From positions 1 to 64,000 of the forward strand of contig NZ_KB898476.1 of the NCBI RefSeq assembly GCF_000377645.1: a stretch of DNA of 64,000 bases, written 5' to 3'. This DNA comes from Thiomonas sp. FB-6. Lineage in GTDB: Bacteria; Pseudomonadota; Gammaproteobacteria; Burkholderiales; Burkholderiaceae_C. Every line of letters begins with the position of its first letter. Positions within the stretch are counted from its first letter, which is position 1. Below the pieces are notes generated by a model that had not been told where the DNA came from, searched no databases, and worked only from the letters and a program-made list of their open reading frames with translations. Shown here one piece after another: positions 24,663 to 35,859 of the stretch. The position numbers were made by a program, and so were the translations under genes.

Positions 24663-25974
24663 AGGGCAGCAGCTTGGCCTGGATGGCGACCTTCGGATCG
24701 TCCGCGTGCTCCACGGTCGGGAAGCTCAGCTTGAAGCGGCTGCCGGCCTTGGCCTTCACCCACTGCGAGCCGATGATCGGCGCGGTGGCCACGTTGGGAA
24801 CCGGTCCCTTGGGGAAGTTGATGCGCCCCACCGTGGTGACGGTGTCGAGCACCTTCATCGCGGCGGCCACCTTGGCCTTGTCCTTCGGCGCGCCGCTGGC
24901 CTTGAGGGCGGCGAAACCGGCGTCGATCAGCGCCAGCGAGGCGCCGAGCTGCTGGGTCCACTGCTTGCCGGTGGCCTTCTCGTAGGCGTCGACCAGGTTC
25001 TGGCCGCCCAGGCCTACGACCGGAGACACGTAGGGGAAGGCCGGAGACCAGTAGGCGCCCGAGGCGACCTTGTAGCCCAGCTCGCCCAGCGCGGCGATGT
25101 CGGAGGGGAACAGCCCGAACTTGGCCGGCATGACGATCTTCAGGCGGTGCACCAGGCCCTGCTGCGCGGCCTGGCGCAGGAAGGTGATGAAGTCGGGCGG
25201 AATCGGCGCGCCGGTGATGATCTGCACGCCCTCGGACTTGAAGCGCGAGATCTGCGACGAGAAATCGGTGGTGCCGTCCTGGTAGGCGCCGGGGTCGACG
25301 ATGGTGTAGCCGCCCTTCTTCAGTTCGGGCACCAGGTGCGCGCGCAGCGCGTTGCCGTCGGCGTCGTTGGGGTACAGCACCCCGACCTTCTTGTTGGTCG
25401 GAATCAGCGCCCAGGTCGCCAGGTACATCTTGGCGAACTCCTCGGTGCCGAAGGAGAAGTGGTAGGTCCACTTGAACGGCGAAGGCTGGCCCGGCTTGGC
25501 GCCGCGGCCGAAGTACCAGGATTCCCAGGGGTCGACCGTGGACAGGCAGGGCATGCCCGAGGCCTCGCAGGCGTCGGCCACCGGGTTGACCACCTCCGGC
25601 GTGGAGGTGGTCAGCATCAGGTCGATCTTCTGGTTGTTGATCAGATCCTTGGCCAGCTGGCTGGCGCGCGAGGGGTCGGACTGGGTGTCGCGCCCGATGA
25701 GCTCGATGGCGTAGGTGGTGCCGCCGATGCTCACGCCGCCGGCGGTCTTCTTGCGCACCAGGTCGAGCACGAAGGGATCGGCCTCGCCGAAGCCGCCCAG
25801 CGGGCCGGTGAGGGGGCTGATGAAACCGATTTTCAGCGTGGGCTTGCCGGCGGCGGACGCCGCCGAGGGCAGCAGCGAACCGGCGGCGGTGGCGGCGGTG
25901 GCGCCGGCCAGCGCCACCAGTTGGCGGCGCGACGCGTCGACGCCGGGTTGTGCGGGGTCAGGCTTGCGGGACAT
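24655..25974 (-). CDS. ABC importer substrate-binding protein (LivK/HAAT type)
   Basis: This 439-residue periplasmic type I binding protein has a signal peptide with a Tat-like twin-arginine motif (SRRQLVALAGA, residues 16-26), then the mature start LKIGFISPLTGPLGGFGEADPFVLDLV typical of Peripla_BP_6 proteins. Two Rossmann-like lobes follow, with VGVLYPNDADGNALR and ITGAPIPPDFITFLRQA. It is longer than amino-acid binding proteins and resembles those of aromatic-acid importers; the ligand is unknown. The gene follows the porin gene by 66 bp and overlaps livG. Confidence 0.88.
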   Translation of the reverse strand: MSRKPDPAQPGVDASRRQLVALAGATAATAAGSLLPSAASAAGKPTLKIGFISPLTGPLGGFGEADPFVLDLVRKKTAGGVSIGGTTYAIELIGRDTQSDPSRASQLAKDLINNQKIDLMLTTSTPEVVNPVADACEASGMPCLSTVDPWESWYFGRGAKPGQPSPFKWTYHFSFGTEEFAKMYLATWALIPTNKKVGVLYPNDADGNALRAHLVPELKKGGYTIVDPGAYQDGTTDFSSQISRFKSEGVQIITGAPIPPDFITFLRQAAQQGLVHRLKIVMPAKFGLFPSDIAALGELGYKVASGAYWSPAFPYVSPVVGLGGQNLVDAYEKATGKQWTQQLGASLALIDAGFAALKASGAPKDKAKVAAAMKVLDTVTTVGRINFPKGPVPNVATAPIIGSQWVKAKAGSRFKLSFPTVEHADDPKVAIQAKLLPYA

Positions 25975-26040
25975 GCTCGGGTCTCCTCGTGTTCTCGTTC
26001 GGGGAAGCGGGGCGGCCCGACGGCCGCCCCGGCTGGGTGA

Positions 26041-27045
26041 TCAGAAGGGGTGCACCCAGTGCACGTTGAGCACCGTGCCGCGCACATGGTTCTTGGCCTG
26101 CACTTGATCGTACAGGTTCACGAACCACATGTTCCGCTCGTCGGCCTTCCAGAACAAGCCGGGGCCGATGGCCAGCACCTCGGCCTTGCCGGTGTCGCCG
26201 TAGGGCATGGCCACCGGCGTGCTGCCGGTCTTCCAGTCATAGCTGTCGTTGGTCAGCTGCTGGAAGTAGTAGCCGTTCAGGCCCACGTGCAACTCGGGGT
26301 TCAGCGCGTACGAGCCGGTGAAGTTCACCCACATCGCCTGGCCCGCCTTGGCGCTGGTCAGGCCCAGGTGGGCCGGGTCGCGCGGGTTCTTGTTGGAGAA
26401 GTTGTACAGGTAGTGCAGGCGCCAGCTGATCTCGGTCTTGGGCGTGGGCAGCCAGGTCGCGGCCCAGTAGGGGTTGATCGACCAGAAGCCCGAGCCGGGG
26501 TTGATGTCGGTGTTGGAGCTGTACTGGCCGGTGGGCACGATCACGTCGAACTCCACGCGCTGCGAGTACACCGGGCGGCCGCCCTGGATGACCGGGTTGA
26601 ACTGCAGATAGGCGCCCAGCGTGAGGTCGCCCACGCCGTCCTGCGAGTCCAGCGTGGCCGGCGAGCCCGAGCCGAAGGAGGTGTTGAAGTGCAGGATCGG
26701 CAGCAGTCCGGTGAAGCCCAGATGCGCGTCGCCGCCGAAGAAGGTCTTGTCGGTGGTGTAGGCCAGCTGGTTGAGCATCAGGAACACGTCGATGTTCGGG
26801 CTCTTGAAGCCCGGCGACTCGTTGCCGTTGTTGTCGTCGATGCGGTCGTAGTGCTGGTACTGGTAGTAGCCCAGGTAGGCCAGCCCAGGCTTGGTGGCGC
26901 CGAAGCCGTCGAAAAAGCTCGTGCCGCCGGTGTTGATGCCCGCCGGCTCCAGGTTGCCGGCATGCGCCGCGGGCAGTGCGCAGGCGGCCCCCAGGGCCAG
27001 CGCGCCCAGCGTGGCGCGCATGAGCGCCGTGGTCGAGATTGCCAT
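26041..27045 (-). CDS. outer-membrane channel, phenol-degradation MetA / SphA-like family
   Basis: This 334-residue outer-membrane beta-barrel has a signal peptide at residues 1-29 (ATLGALALGAACALPAAHA), then aromatic-rich strands such as AYLGYYQYQHYDRID and ISWRLHYLYNF, and a C-terminal Phe (VHWVHPF), a typical barrel-assembly signal. The family is found in clusters for phenol and other aromatic compounds and is thought to help uptake across the outer membrane. The start at 27045 has AAGGGAGA ahead of it. It is first in the importer operon, and its promoter carries the same operator block as the protocatechuate operon. Confidence 0.82.
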   Translation of the reverse strand: MAISTTALMRATLGALALGAACALPAAHAGNLEPAGINTGGTSFFDGFGATKPGLAYLGYYQYQHYDRIDDNNGNESPGFKSPNIDVFLMLNQLAYTTDKTFFGGDAHLGFTGLLPILHFNTSFGSGSPATLDSQDGVGDLTLGAYLQFNPVIQGGRPVYSQRVEFDVIVPTGQYSSNTDINPGSGFWSINPYWAATWLPTPKTEISWRLHYLYNFSNKNPRDPAHLGLTSAKAGQAMWVNFTGSYALNPELHVGLNGYYFQQLTNDSYDWKTGSTPVAMPYGDTGKAEVLAIGPGLFWKADERNMWFVNLYDQVQAKNHVRGTVLNVHWVHPF

Positions 27046-27457
27046 GATCTTGTCTCCCTTCGTTGGTCTGGTTCTGATCGCTGATTGGCGATGGCCACGC
27101 AATGGTGGCGAGGGGATTATGTTGGCCCGCCCCGACTTGTCGTAGAGGGTCGGCTGCGCTAGCAGCTATCGCGTTTCGATATGAGGGTTCTCCCGGGGGC
27201 ACGGGGCCGCGCGCCTGCCTGCGCGCACCGCGCGGGCGGCCGCCGGCGGCGCGGCGCGGGCGCCCGATCGGCGCGAGCCATTGACCCTCACGAAATCAAC
27301 GTATTCAAGCCTTGCCTACCATGCGACGGGCCGATCGGATATTCGCCGCAGGCCTGTCGATTTCCCGCGCGCCGATCTGCCTGTTTCGCTCCGAGGCGTT
27401 ACACGCCTGCGAGCTTGATTCCCGAAGCATGGAATGTCCGGGTGGAGGCCTTGAAAC
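27046..27457. other. divergent control region between porin/importer operon and MFS gene
   Basis: This 412-bp region has no credible gene. The half near the porin gene carries a promoter and LysR-type operator for the minus strand (entered separately). The middle (about 27190-27280) is very GC-rich and the part near the MFS gene (27300-27430) is of mixed composition; I see no clear promoter for the MFS gene, but GGAGG at 27444-27448 is its ribosome site. Confidence 0.5.
27116..27183 (-). promoter_or_regulatory. LysR-type operator and promoter of the porin/importer operon
   Basis: On the minus strand CATAAT (27116-27121) is a -10 box and ACGACA (27138-27143), 16 bp away, a fair -35 box. Upstream lies the dyad TATC-N7-GATA (27167-27181), centred about 65 bp before the expected transcription start, the usual distance for LysR activators. 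CTGCGCTAGCAGCTATC (27154-27170) is identical to 34880-34896 ahead of ligJ, and the distance from dyad centre to -10 centre is the same (55.5 bp) in both. Confidence 0.7.
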
Positions 27458-28852
27458 GTGGGAAATCCGCAAGCGCTCCTGAATTACAAGCAACTCTTCT
27501 ATTTATCCCTGGCGAATCTGGGCCTGCAGGTCGCCGGCACCTTCGAGGTGAACAACGCCAGCGGCCTGTTCAAGTTCCTCGGTGCCTCGGATCACCAGGT
27601 CAGCTGGCTGTGGCTGATCCCTCCGCTGGCCGGCCTGGTCGTGCAGCCGGTGCTGGGCCAGGTGAGCGACCTGGTCGAAACCCGCCACGGCAAACGCATT
27701 CCCTTCATCTACGTGGGAGCGATGCTGAGCTGCCTGAGCCTGCTGGTGCTTTCCCTGTCCGAGGCGCTGTGGCTGACGGCGGCGATGATGCTGATCCTCA
27801 GCTGCAGCATCAATTGCTCGACCGAAGGCCTGCGATCCCTGACCGGAGACATCACGCCCAACCGCCAGAAATCCAAGGCATTCGCGTGGCAGGCCATATT
27901 CGGTTCGTTGGGCGCCATGCTGGCCAGCGCGATTCCCTGGCTGATGGATTCCGCGCATATTTTCGTCAAACCCAGCGAAACCGGATTCAGGATTCCCGTG
28001 GTCCTGAAGGTCTCGCTGTTCCTCGGGGCCCTGATGCTTTTCCAGACGGCCTCGTCGATGGTGCGCCAGATGCGGGAAAAGGATCCGGCCCGGGCAAGCC
28101 AAGCCCCGGCGGCGCATTCCCCGCGCCGCTTCCTGGCCGAACTGTGCCACGAGTTGTACACGAATATCCGCCGGACCCCGCCTGTCATCCGGCGCATGTT
28201 CATGGTGCAGACGTTGACCTGGGCGGGATTGTTCTGCGTCTGGATGTATTTCGGCCTGGCCCTGGCGCAGCGCATCTACGGCCTGCCTCCGGGCGCGGAC
28301 GTCTCCGTCGACCTGGAGCATCAGGCCAGGCTCACCCAGGGGGTGATCCAGGCGGGGATCTGCTTCGCGGTCTACCAGTTCGTGGGCGTGCTCTACAGCC
28401 TGGCCCTGCCGTCGCTGGCCGAGCGCTTCGATCCCAACCGGGTGCACGCGCTCTCGCTGCTCGCCGGGGCCGCCACCCTGGTGGCGATGCTGTTCCTGCA
28501 CGACATCCGGGCCGTGTACGTGGCCATGGTCGGGCTCGGGCTGTTCTCGGGGAGCCTGAACACCCTGCCCTACGCCATCGTCGCGGCCGAGGTGCCGCCG
28601 CGCAACATGGGAGCCTGCCTGGGTATTTTCAACATCACCATTACCGTACCCCAGATCCTGTGCGGTCTGGTGATCGGGCCCTTGAACAGTGCGCTGTTCG
28701 GCAACCGCGCCATCTACGTCATCGCGCTGGCCGGGGGGCTGCTGGGAATCGCCGGCCTGCTGTTGCTGCGTCAGCAGGGCATCGACCTGTTGCGCATGGC
28801 CTTGGAGCGGCCGGCCCGGCTGCTGCGCAAGGGCGGCGACAAGGCCCGCTAG
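27458..28852 (+). CDS. MFS transporter, SLC45/sugar:cation-symporter-like
   Basis: This 464-residue inner-membrane carrier should have 12 helices. The N-terminus (SLANLGLQVAGTFEVNNASGLFKFLGA) and the loop GQVSDLVETRHGKRIPFIYVGA between helices 2 and 3 are typical of the SLC45/GPH-like group; the D-x-x-x-R-x-G-x-R-(K)-x-(F/W) logic is visible in that loop. The second half starts near RMFMVQTLTWAGLFCVWMYFG. Start is GTG 27458 with GGTGGAGG nine bases upstream. It is divergent from the porin/importer operon and convergent with ligC. Relatives carry disaccharides; in this island an aromatic or glycosylated aromatic substrate is possible but unproven. Confidence 0.82.
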   Translation: MGNPQALLNYKQLFYLSLANLGLQVAGTFEVNNASGLFKFLGASDHQVSWLWLIPPLAGLVVQPVLGQVSDLVETRHGKRIPFIYVGAMLSCLSLLVLSLSEALWLTAAMMLILSCSINCSTEGLRSLTGDITPNRQKSKAFAWQAIFGSLGAMLASAIPWLMDSAHIFVKPSETGFRIPVVLKVSLFLGALMLFQTASSMVRQMREKDPARASQAPAAHSPRRFLAELCHELYTNIRRTPPVIRRMFMVQTLTWAGLFCVWMYFGLALAQRIYGLPPGADVSVDLEHQARLTQGVIQAGICFAVYQFVGVLYSLALPSLAERFDPNRVHALSLLAGAATLVAMLFLHDIRAVYVAMVGLGLFSGSLNTLPYAIVAAEVPPRNMGACLGIFNITITVPQILCGLVIGPLNSALFGNRAIYVIALAGGLLGIAGLLLLRQQGIDLLRMALERPARLLRKGGDKAR

Positions 28853-28902
28853 CGCCGCCGGCGCCCGGCGCGGCCAGCCCGCAGGTGCCCGCCCGGGGGC
28901 GC

Positions 28903-31124
<2,222 letters not shown>

Positions 31125-31135
<11 letters not shown>

Positions 31136-32075
31136 GGCCGCCTCCGGGGTTCATGTCAGTTCCGTTCAGTTCAGGCCAGTACAGGCGCATCGGATTGTCC
31201 ACCAGCAGCTTGCGCTGCAGTTGCGCGGTGGGCGCGATGTGCGGGATGAAATCCACCAGCAGCCCGTCGTCGGGCATGTGGTCCTTCAGGTTCGGATGCG
31301 GCCAGTCGGTGCCCCACAGCACACGGTCGGGAAAGGTCTCGACGATGCGCCGCGCGAAGGGAACCACGTCGCGGTAGGCGGCCTGCTCGGCGTGCAGCGC
31401 GGGCGGGCCCGACAGCGACAGGCGCTCCGGGCAGCTCACCTTGGACCATACGTTGGCGTGCTCGCGCATGAAGCGCAGGAACAGCTCGAACTCCGGGCCG
31501 TCCACCGGCTTGCTCACGTCCGGGCGTCCCATGTGGTCCACCACCACCGTGGTGGGCAACGCGGTGAAGAAGTCCCACAGCTCGGGCAGGTCCACCGCCT
31601 CGAAATAGATCACCACGTGCCAGCCCAGGGGCGCGATGCGCGCGGCGATGTCCATCAACTCGTCGCGCGGCGTGAAGTCCACCAGGCGGCGCACGAAGTT
31701 GAAGCGCACGCCTCGCACGCCGGCCGCGTGCAGCGCCCTCAGGTCCTCGTCGCTCACGTCCCGGCGCACGGTGGCCACCCCGCGCGCGCGCCCGTCCGAG
31801 TGCTCCAGCGCATCGACCAGGGCCCGGTTGTCGGCGCCGTGGCAGGTGGCCTGCACGATGACGTTGCGCGCGAAGCCCAGGTGGTCGCGCAGCGCGAACA
31901 GCTGTTCGCGCGAGGCGTCGCAGGGGGTGTACTTGCGCTGCGGCGCGTAGGGAAAACGCTCGCCGGGGCCGAACACGTGGCAATGCGCGTCCACGCTTCC
32001 CGGAGGCAGCACGAAGCGCGGGCGCGACGGCCCCTGGTACCAGTCCAGCCAGCCGGGAGTCTTCTCGAACACCAT
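31125..32075 (-). CDS. ligI: 2-pyrone-4,6-dicarboxylate hydrolase
   Basis: This 316-residue amidohydrolase-superfamily enzyme opens the pyrone-dicarboxylate lactone to 4-oxalomesaconate. It shows VDAHCHVFGPGERFPYAP at the N-terminus (H-x-H motif), ARNVIVQATCHGADN, RGVRFNFVRR, VVDHMGRPD and WGTDWPHPN with the key Asp, the pattern of LigI and PmdD. Length is slightly above the roughly 290-310 norm. It starts 4 bp after the dehydrogenase gene of unknown role and overlaps ligA. Confidence 0.93.
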
Positions 32076-32079
32076 GGAT

Positions 32080-33036
32080 TCAGTCCTTGTCGGCAGTCTT
32101 GCGCGCCGCGGTCGCGGCGCCCAGCAAACGATCGGCCTCGACGCGCCAGTCGGCGCTGCGCGCGAAGCCCGGCTCGCCGCGGCGCCCGAACACGCCCTGC
32201 TCGGCCAGGTCGGCCACCCAGGCCTGGCGCTCCGCGGTTCCCGAGGCCGACCAGGGCTGCAGCCCCGCCTCGTCGACGGTGCGCGCCACCTCGCGCATTT
32301 CCTCGCTGCGCCGGCGACCGTGCTCGATCACGCGCTGGAAGAAATAGGCGCCCTGCTTCTCCCAGTCGATGCCGGGGAAGGTCTCGGCCAGCGAAGCGAG
32401 CACGGCATCCTCGACCCCGTAGGCTCGCGCCGCGCTGAAACTCTCGATGACCATGGCCTCCAGGCCCTTGATCATCACGCTGCGGCACATCTTGGTGGCC
32501 GAGACGATGCCCAGGCGCTCGTCGCCGAAGCGGGCGCCGGCGAATCCCAGCGCCTGCAGGGCCGGCGCCAGCTCGCGCGCATGCACACCGCCCAGCAGCA
32601 TGGGCACCTTGCTGCGGTACGGAGGCACCGAGGTCATCACGGCCGCCTCGACGTAGCGCGCCCCGGCGCCGTCGACGGCGGCCGCGGCCTGCGCCTTCGC
32701 CCCCGGCGAGGCCGAATTGACGTCGACGAACCAGGCGCCAGCGCGCAGGGCGGGTGCGCACTCGGCCGCCACCGCCACGGCCTGGCTGGCCGTCACCGCG
32801 CTGATCACCAGGTCGCAGCCGCGCGCCAGTTCCGCGGCGGATCCGGCCACGCGCACGCCCTGCGCCAGGGCATGCTCGCGCAGCGGCGCCGCATCCGGCC
32901 CGGCCAGCTTGCGGTCCCAGGCCAGCACCTGCCGCAGGCCCAGCGCGCGCAGGTCTTCCGCGACGATGCGCCCCACCTCGCCATAGCCGACCAGGCCGAC
33001 GCTCCAGCCCCGAGCGCGCTGCGTGAGATCGTCCAT
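32080..33036 (-). CDS. NAD(P)-binding 6-phosphogluconate-dehydrogenase-like protein (DUF1932), role unknown
   Basis: This 318-residue beta-hydroxyacid-dehydrogenase-like enzyme has a Rossmann domain with VGLVGYGEVGRIVAEDL (residues about 13-29) and the substrate-side block VDVNSASPGAKAQAAAAV. A conserved Lys sits in VSATKMCRSVMIKGLEA, the place of the catalytic Lys in this superfamily. The C-terminal all-helical part matches DUF1932. It lies inside the protocatechuate operon between ligK (8 bp) and ligI (4 bp), so a pathway role is likely, but none of the known 4,5-cleavage steps needs it. Reduction or oxidation of a keto/hydroxy-dicarboxylate intermediate is a possible use. Confidence 0.8.
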   Translation of the reverse strand: MDDLTQRARGWSVGLVGYGEVGRIVAEDLRALGLRQVLAWDRKLAGPDAAPLREHALAQGVRVAGSAAELARGCDLVISAVTASQAVAVAAECAPALRAGAWFVDVNSASPGAKAQAAAAVDGAGARYVEAAVMTSVPPYRSKVPMLLGGVHARELAPALQALGFAGARFGDERLGIVSATKMCRSVMIKGLEAMVIESFSAARAYGVEDAVLASLAETFPGIDWEKQGAYFFQRVIEHGRRRSEEMREVARTVDEAGLQPWSASGTAERQAWVADLAEQGVFGRRGEPGFARSADWRVEADRLLGAATAARKTADKD

Positions 33037-33044
33037 CGCGGACC

Positions 33045-33737
33045 TCAGTCGACGTAGCGCAGGCCGGCTTTCTCCAGCGGCTCGCGCATCTTGTACATAT
33101 CCAGGCCGAGCACGCCGGAGGCCAGCTTCTTGCGCTTCTCGCCCTCGTTGGCCTCGCGCGCGGCCGCCGCCTCGGCGGTGGCCGCGGCCACCGCCGCCGG
33201 CACCACGACCACGCCGTCGTCGTCGGCCACCACCACGTCGCCCGGCTGCACCTGCACGCCGGCGCAGACCACCGGCACGTTCACCGAACCCACGGTGGCC
33301 TTGATGGTGCCCTTGGCGCTGATGAAGCGGCTCCACACCGGAAAGCGCATCTCGGTGAGGTCCTTCACGTCGCGCACCCCGCCCTCGATCACCAGGCCGC
33401 AGGCCCCCTGGGCGCGGAAGGACGTGGCCAGCAGGTCGCCGAAGTAGCCGTCGCTGCACTCGGCCGTCACCGCGGCGACCACCAGGTCGCCGGGGCGGAT
33501 CTGCTCGGCCGCCACATGCAGCATCCAGTTGTCGCCGGGGTGCAGCAGCACGGTCACCGCGGTCCCGCAGGCATGCGCGCCGCCGTAGATCGGGCGCATG
33601 TAGGGCCGCATCAGCCCCACGCGGCCCATGGCCTCGTGCACGGTGGCCGAGCCGAAGCCCGCCAGGGCCTTCACGGCCGCGGGATCGGCGCGCTGGATCG
33701 TACGGTGCACCACGCCGAGCTGGTTCATCTGAGTCAT
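33045..33737 (-). CDS. ligK: 4-carboxy-4-hydroxy-2-oxoadipate aldolase / oxaloacetate decarboxylase
   Basis: This 230-residue class II (metal-dependent) pyruvate aldolase of the RraA-like fold splits 4-carboxy-4-hydroxy-2-oxoadipate into pyruvate and oxaloacetate, the last step of the pathway. The core [31 protein letters not shown] holds the conserved Asp and the Arg-Asp pair of the D-x20-R-D motif. [11 protein letters not shown] near residue 33 is also typical. It lies 16 bp after ligJ in the same operon. Confidence 0.93.
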   Translation of the reverse strand: MTQMNQLGVVHRTIQRADPAAVKALAGFGSATVHEAMGRVGLMRPYMRPIYGGAHACGTAVTVLLHPGDNWMLHVAAEQIRPGDLVVAAVTAECSDGYFGDLLATSFRAQGACGLVIEGGVRDVKDLTEMRFPVWSRFISAKGTIKATVGSVNVPVVCAGVQVQPGDVVVADDDGVVVVPAAVAAATAEAAAAREANEGEKRKKLASGVLGLDMYKMREPLEKAGLRYVD

Positions 33738-33753
33738 GTCCTGTCCTCCGGAG

Positions 33754-34779
33754 TCAAAGCCCGCGCGCCTTCAGCGCGGCGTCCAGGCGCGGGTACACGC
33801 GCCGGGCGTTGTGTTCGTAGATCTTCGCGCGCTGCTGCGGGTCGATGGCCGCGACCTCGACGTAGCGCCGGGTGTCGTCGTAGTGGTGTCCGGTGAGCGG
33901 ATCGATGCCGCGCACGGCGCCGATCATCTCGGAGGCGAACAGGATGTTGTCCACCGGGATCACGCGGGTCAGCAGGTCGATGCCCGGCTGGTGGTACACG
34001 CAGGTGTCGAAGTAGATGTTGCCCAGCAGGTGTTCCTGCAGCAGCGGCTTCTTCAGCTCCTGCGCCAGGCCGCGGAATCGACCCCAGTGATAGGGAACCG
34101 CGCCGCCGCCGTGGGGAATGACGAATTTGAGCGTGGGGAATTCCTTGAACAGGTCCCCGGTCAGGCATTGCATGAAGGCCGTCGTGTCGGCGTTCAGGTA
34201 GTGCGCCCCGGTGGTGTGGAAGCAGGCATTGCAGCTGGTGCTCACGTGCACCATGGCCGGGATGTCGTACTCCACCATCTTCTCGTAGACGGGGTACCAC
34301 CAGCGGTCGGTCAGCGGCGGCTCCTTCCAGTGCCCGCCCGAGGGATCGGGGTTGAGATTGATGCCGACGAAGCCATAGTCCTTCACGCAGCGCTCGAGCT
34401 CGGGGATGCAGCTGCGCGGGTCCACGCCCGGCGACTGGGGCAGCATGGCGGCGCCGATGAAATGCTCGGGGAACAGCTGGGAAACCCGGTGGCACAGCTC
34501 GTTGCAGATGCCCGCCCAGGTGGAACTGGTGTTGAAATCGCCGATGTGGTGGGCCATGAAACTGGCACGCGGCGAGAAGATGGTCAGGTCGCTGCCGCGC
34601 TCGCGCATCAGGCGCAGCTGGTTGTTCTCGATGCTTTCGCGCAATTCGTCGTCGCTGATGCGAAGATCGGCCACCCTGGGGCCGAGTTCGGGCGTGGCGA
34701 GGTTGTCGATCTGCGCCTTGCGCCATTGCTCCAGGGCCTTGGGTGCCGTGGTGTAGTGGCCGTGACAGTCGATGATCAT
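33754..34779 (-). CDS. ligJ: 4-oxalomesaconate hydratase
   Basis: This 341-residue zinc enzyme of the amidohydrolase-2 fold adds water to 4-oxalomesaconate. The N-terminal [15 protein letters not shown] carries the H-x-H metal motif, and [32 protein letters not shown] and [16 protein letters not shown] are hallmark LigJ blocks; an Asp/Glu region in [13 protein letters not shown] follows. It is the first gene of the operon and is preceded by the shared LysR-type promoter. The residues NADTT...MQCL and the length agree with the family. Confidence 0.93.
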   Translation of the reverse strand: MIIDCHGHYTTAPKALEQWRKAQIDNLATPELGPRVADLRISDDELRESIENNQLRLMRERGSDLTIFSPRASFMAHHIGDFNTSSTWAGICNELCHRVSQLFPEHFIGAAMLPQSPGVDPRSCIPELERCVKDYGFVGINLNPDPSGGHWKEPPLTDRWWYPVYEKMVEYDIPAMVHVSTSCNACFHTTGAHYLNADTTAFMQCLTGDLFKEFPTLKFVIPHGGGAVPYHWGRFRGLAQELKKPLLQEHLLGNIYFDTCVYHQPGIDLLTRVIPVDNILFASEMIGAVRGIDPLTGHHYDDTRRYVEVAAIDPQQRAKIYEHNARRVYPRLDAALKARGL

Positions 34780-34841
34780 GCGGGATCTCCAGGGTTTATC
34801 GGCGCACCGGGCCGACGCTCATGCCTGCATCAGGGTTTCCG

Positions 34842-34909
34842 ATTATGGCAAGCCGCCCCGCCGCGTCCAAGACCGGCCGCTGCGCTAGCAGCTATCACGA
34901 ATTGATATG
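34842..34909 (-). promoter_or_regulatory. LysR-type operator and promoter of the protocatechuate 4,5-cleavage operon
   Basis: On the minus strand CATAAT (34842-34847) is the -10 box and TTGGAC (34865-34870), 17 bp away, the -35 box. The dyad TATC-N7-GATA (34893-34907) is centred about 65 bp before the expected start. The 17-bp CTGCGCTAGCAGCTATC (34880-34896) and the dyad are repeated ahead of the porin gene with identical distance to the -10. The block overlaps the last codons of the LysR gene upstream. Confidence 0.72.
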
Positions 34910-35809
34910 GTCGGCGGCGCGTGCGTACTCGCGCGCCAGTTGCAGCAGCAGGTCCACCGCGTGGCGCAGCAGCGGCGTGCTGGGCTTGCTGGCCGAGGTG
35001 GCGAGGAACAGCCGGCTGTACAGGCTCGGATGGGTAAGCGCGCGCACGCGGAAGGCGTCGCGCTGGCCGCTGGCCAGCACCGCGCTGCGCGCGAGCACCG
35101 CATGGCCGTGCCCGCTGCGCACCAGGTCCAGGATGGACTGGACTCCGGAGACCTCCCAGGCGATTTGCAGCTTGATATGCGATAACGCCGCCTGACTCTC
35201 GATCATTCGGCGAATGGCGTGCGTCCTCTCAGGAATGACCAGCGGATACGAACCCAGGCTGTTGAAAGGAACTTCGTGCTCGGGCTCGCCGCGGCCCGCC
35301 GGGCTGACCAGGCACAGTTCCTGCTCGAACACCGGCCGCACCTCGATGGCCTCCTGGGTCTGCGGGTTCAGCACCAGGCCGATGTCCACGCGCCCGGTGG
35401 AGATCCACTCGGTGATGTGCGCCGACAGCCCCTCGACGATGGCCAGGCGCGCCTTGGGCAGGCTCGCCTCGAAACCCTGCACCAGCGGCAGGGTCAGCAC
35501 CCGCCCCATGCTCGGGGGCAGGCCGATGATGATGCGCCCGGTCGGCTCGTCGCGCCCGGCCTCCAGGTCCTCGCGGGCCTGCGCCACGAGTTGCAGGATG
35601 CCCGCCGCATGCTCGAACAGGCGCTTGCCCGCCTCGGTGAGCACGACGCCGCGCCCGGTACGCTGCAGCAGCACCGCGCGCAGGTCGGTCTCCAGCAGCC
35701 GAACCTGGCGGCTCAGCGCCGGCTGGGCGATGTCCAGCAGGACCGCGGCCTTGCTGAAACTCCCCACCTCGGCGACGCGCACGAAATATTCGAGTTGCTT
35801 GAGGTTCAT
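34895..35809 (-). CDS. LysR-type transcriptional regulator of the protocatechuate operon (inferred)
   Basis: This 304-residue regulator has an N-terminal winged helix, MNLKQLEYFVRVAEVGSFSKAAVLLDIAQPALSRQVRLLE, and a C-terminal two-lobe effector domain (residues about 90-295, LTLPLVQGFEASLPKARLAIVEG and IDIGLVLNP-like VDIGLVLNP). The ATG at 35809 gives the standard LysR start. It lies directly upstream of ligJ on the same strand and is not divergent, and its 3' end overlaps the ligJ operator. The best candidate regulon is the lig operon plus the porin/importer operon. It is separated by 50 bp from the SDR gene upstream. Confidence 0.88.
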   Translation of the reverse strand: MNLKQLEYFVRVAEVGSFSKAAVLLDIAQPALSRQVRLLETDLRAVLLQRTGRGVVLTEAGKRLFEHAAGILQLVAQAREDLEAGRDEPTGRIIIGLPPSMGRVLTLPLVQGFEASLPKARLAIVEGLSAHITEWISTGRVDIGLVLNPQTQEAIEVRPVFEQELCLVSPAGRGEPEHEVPFNSLGSYPLVIPERTHAIRRMIESQAALSHIKLQIAWEVSGVQSILDLVRSGHGHAVLARSAVLASGQRDAFRVRALTHPSLYSRLFLATSASKPSTPLLRHAVDLLLQLAREYARAADHINS

Positions 35810-35859
35810 GCCCCTATTGGAGCACTGTCCCGGCCTTGCCCCGGCCGGGATGCCACGGA

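Noticed and set aside
28853-28902. GC-rich symmetric stretch between MFS gene and ligC as a bidirectional terminator
   Set aside because: It lacks T runs on either side and the symmetry is expected from GC-rich composition.
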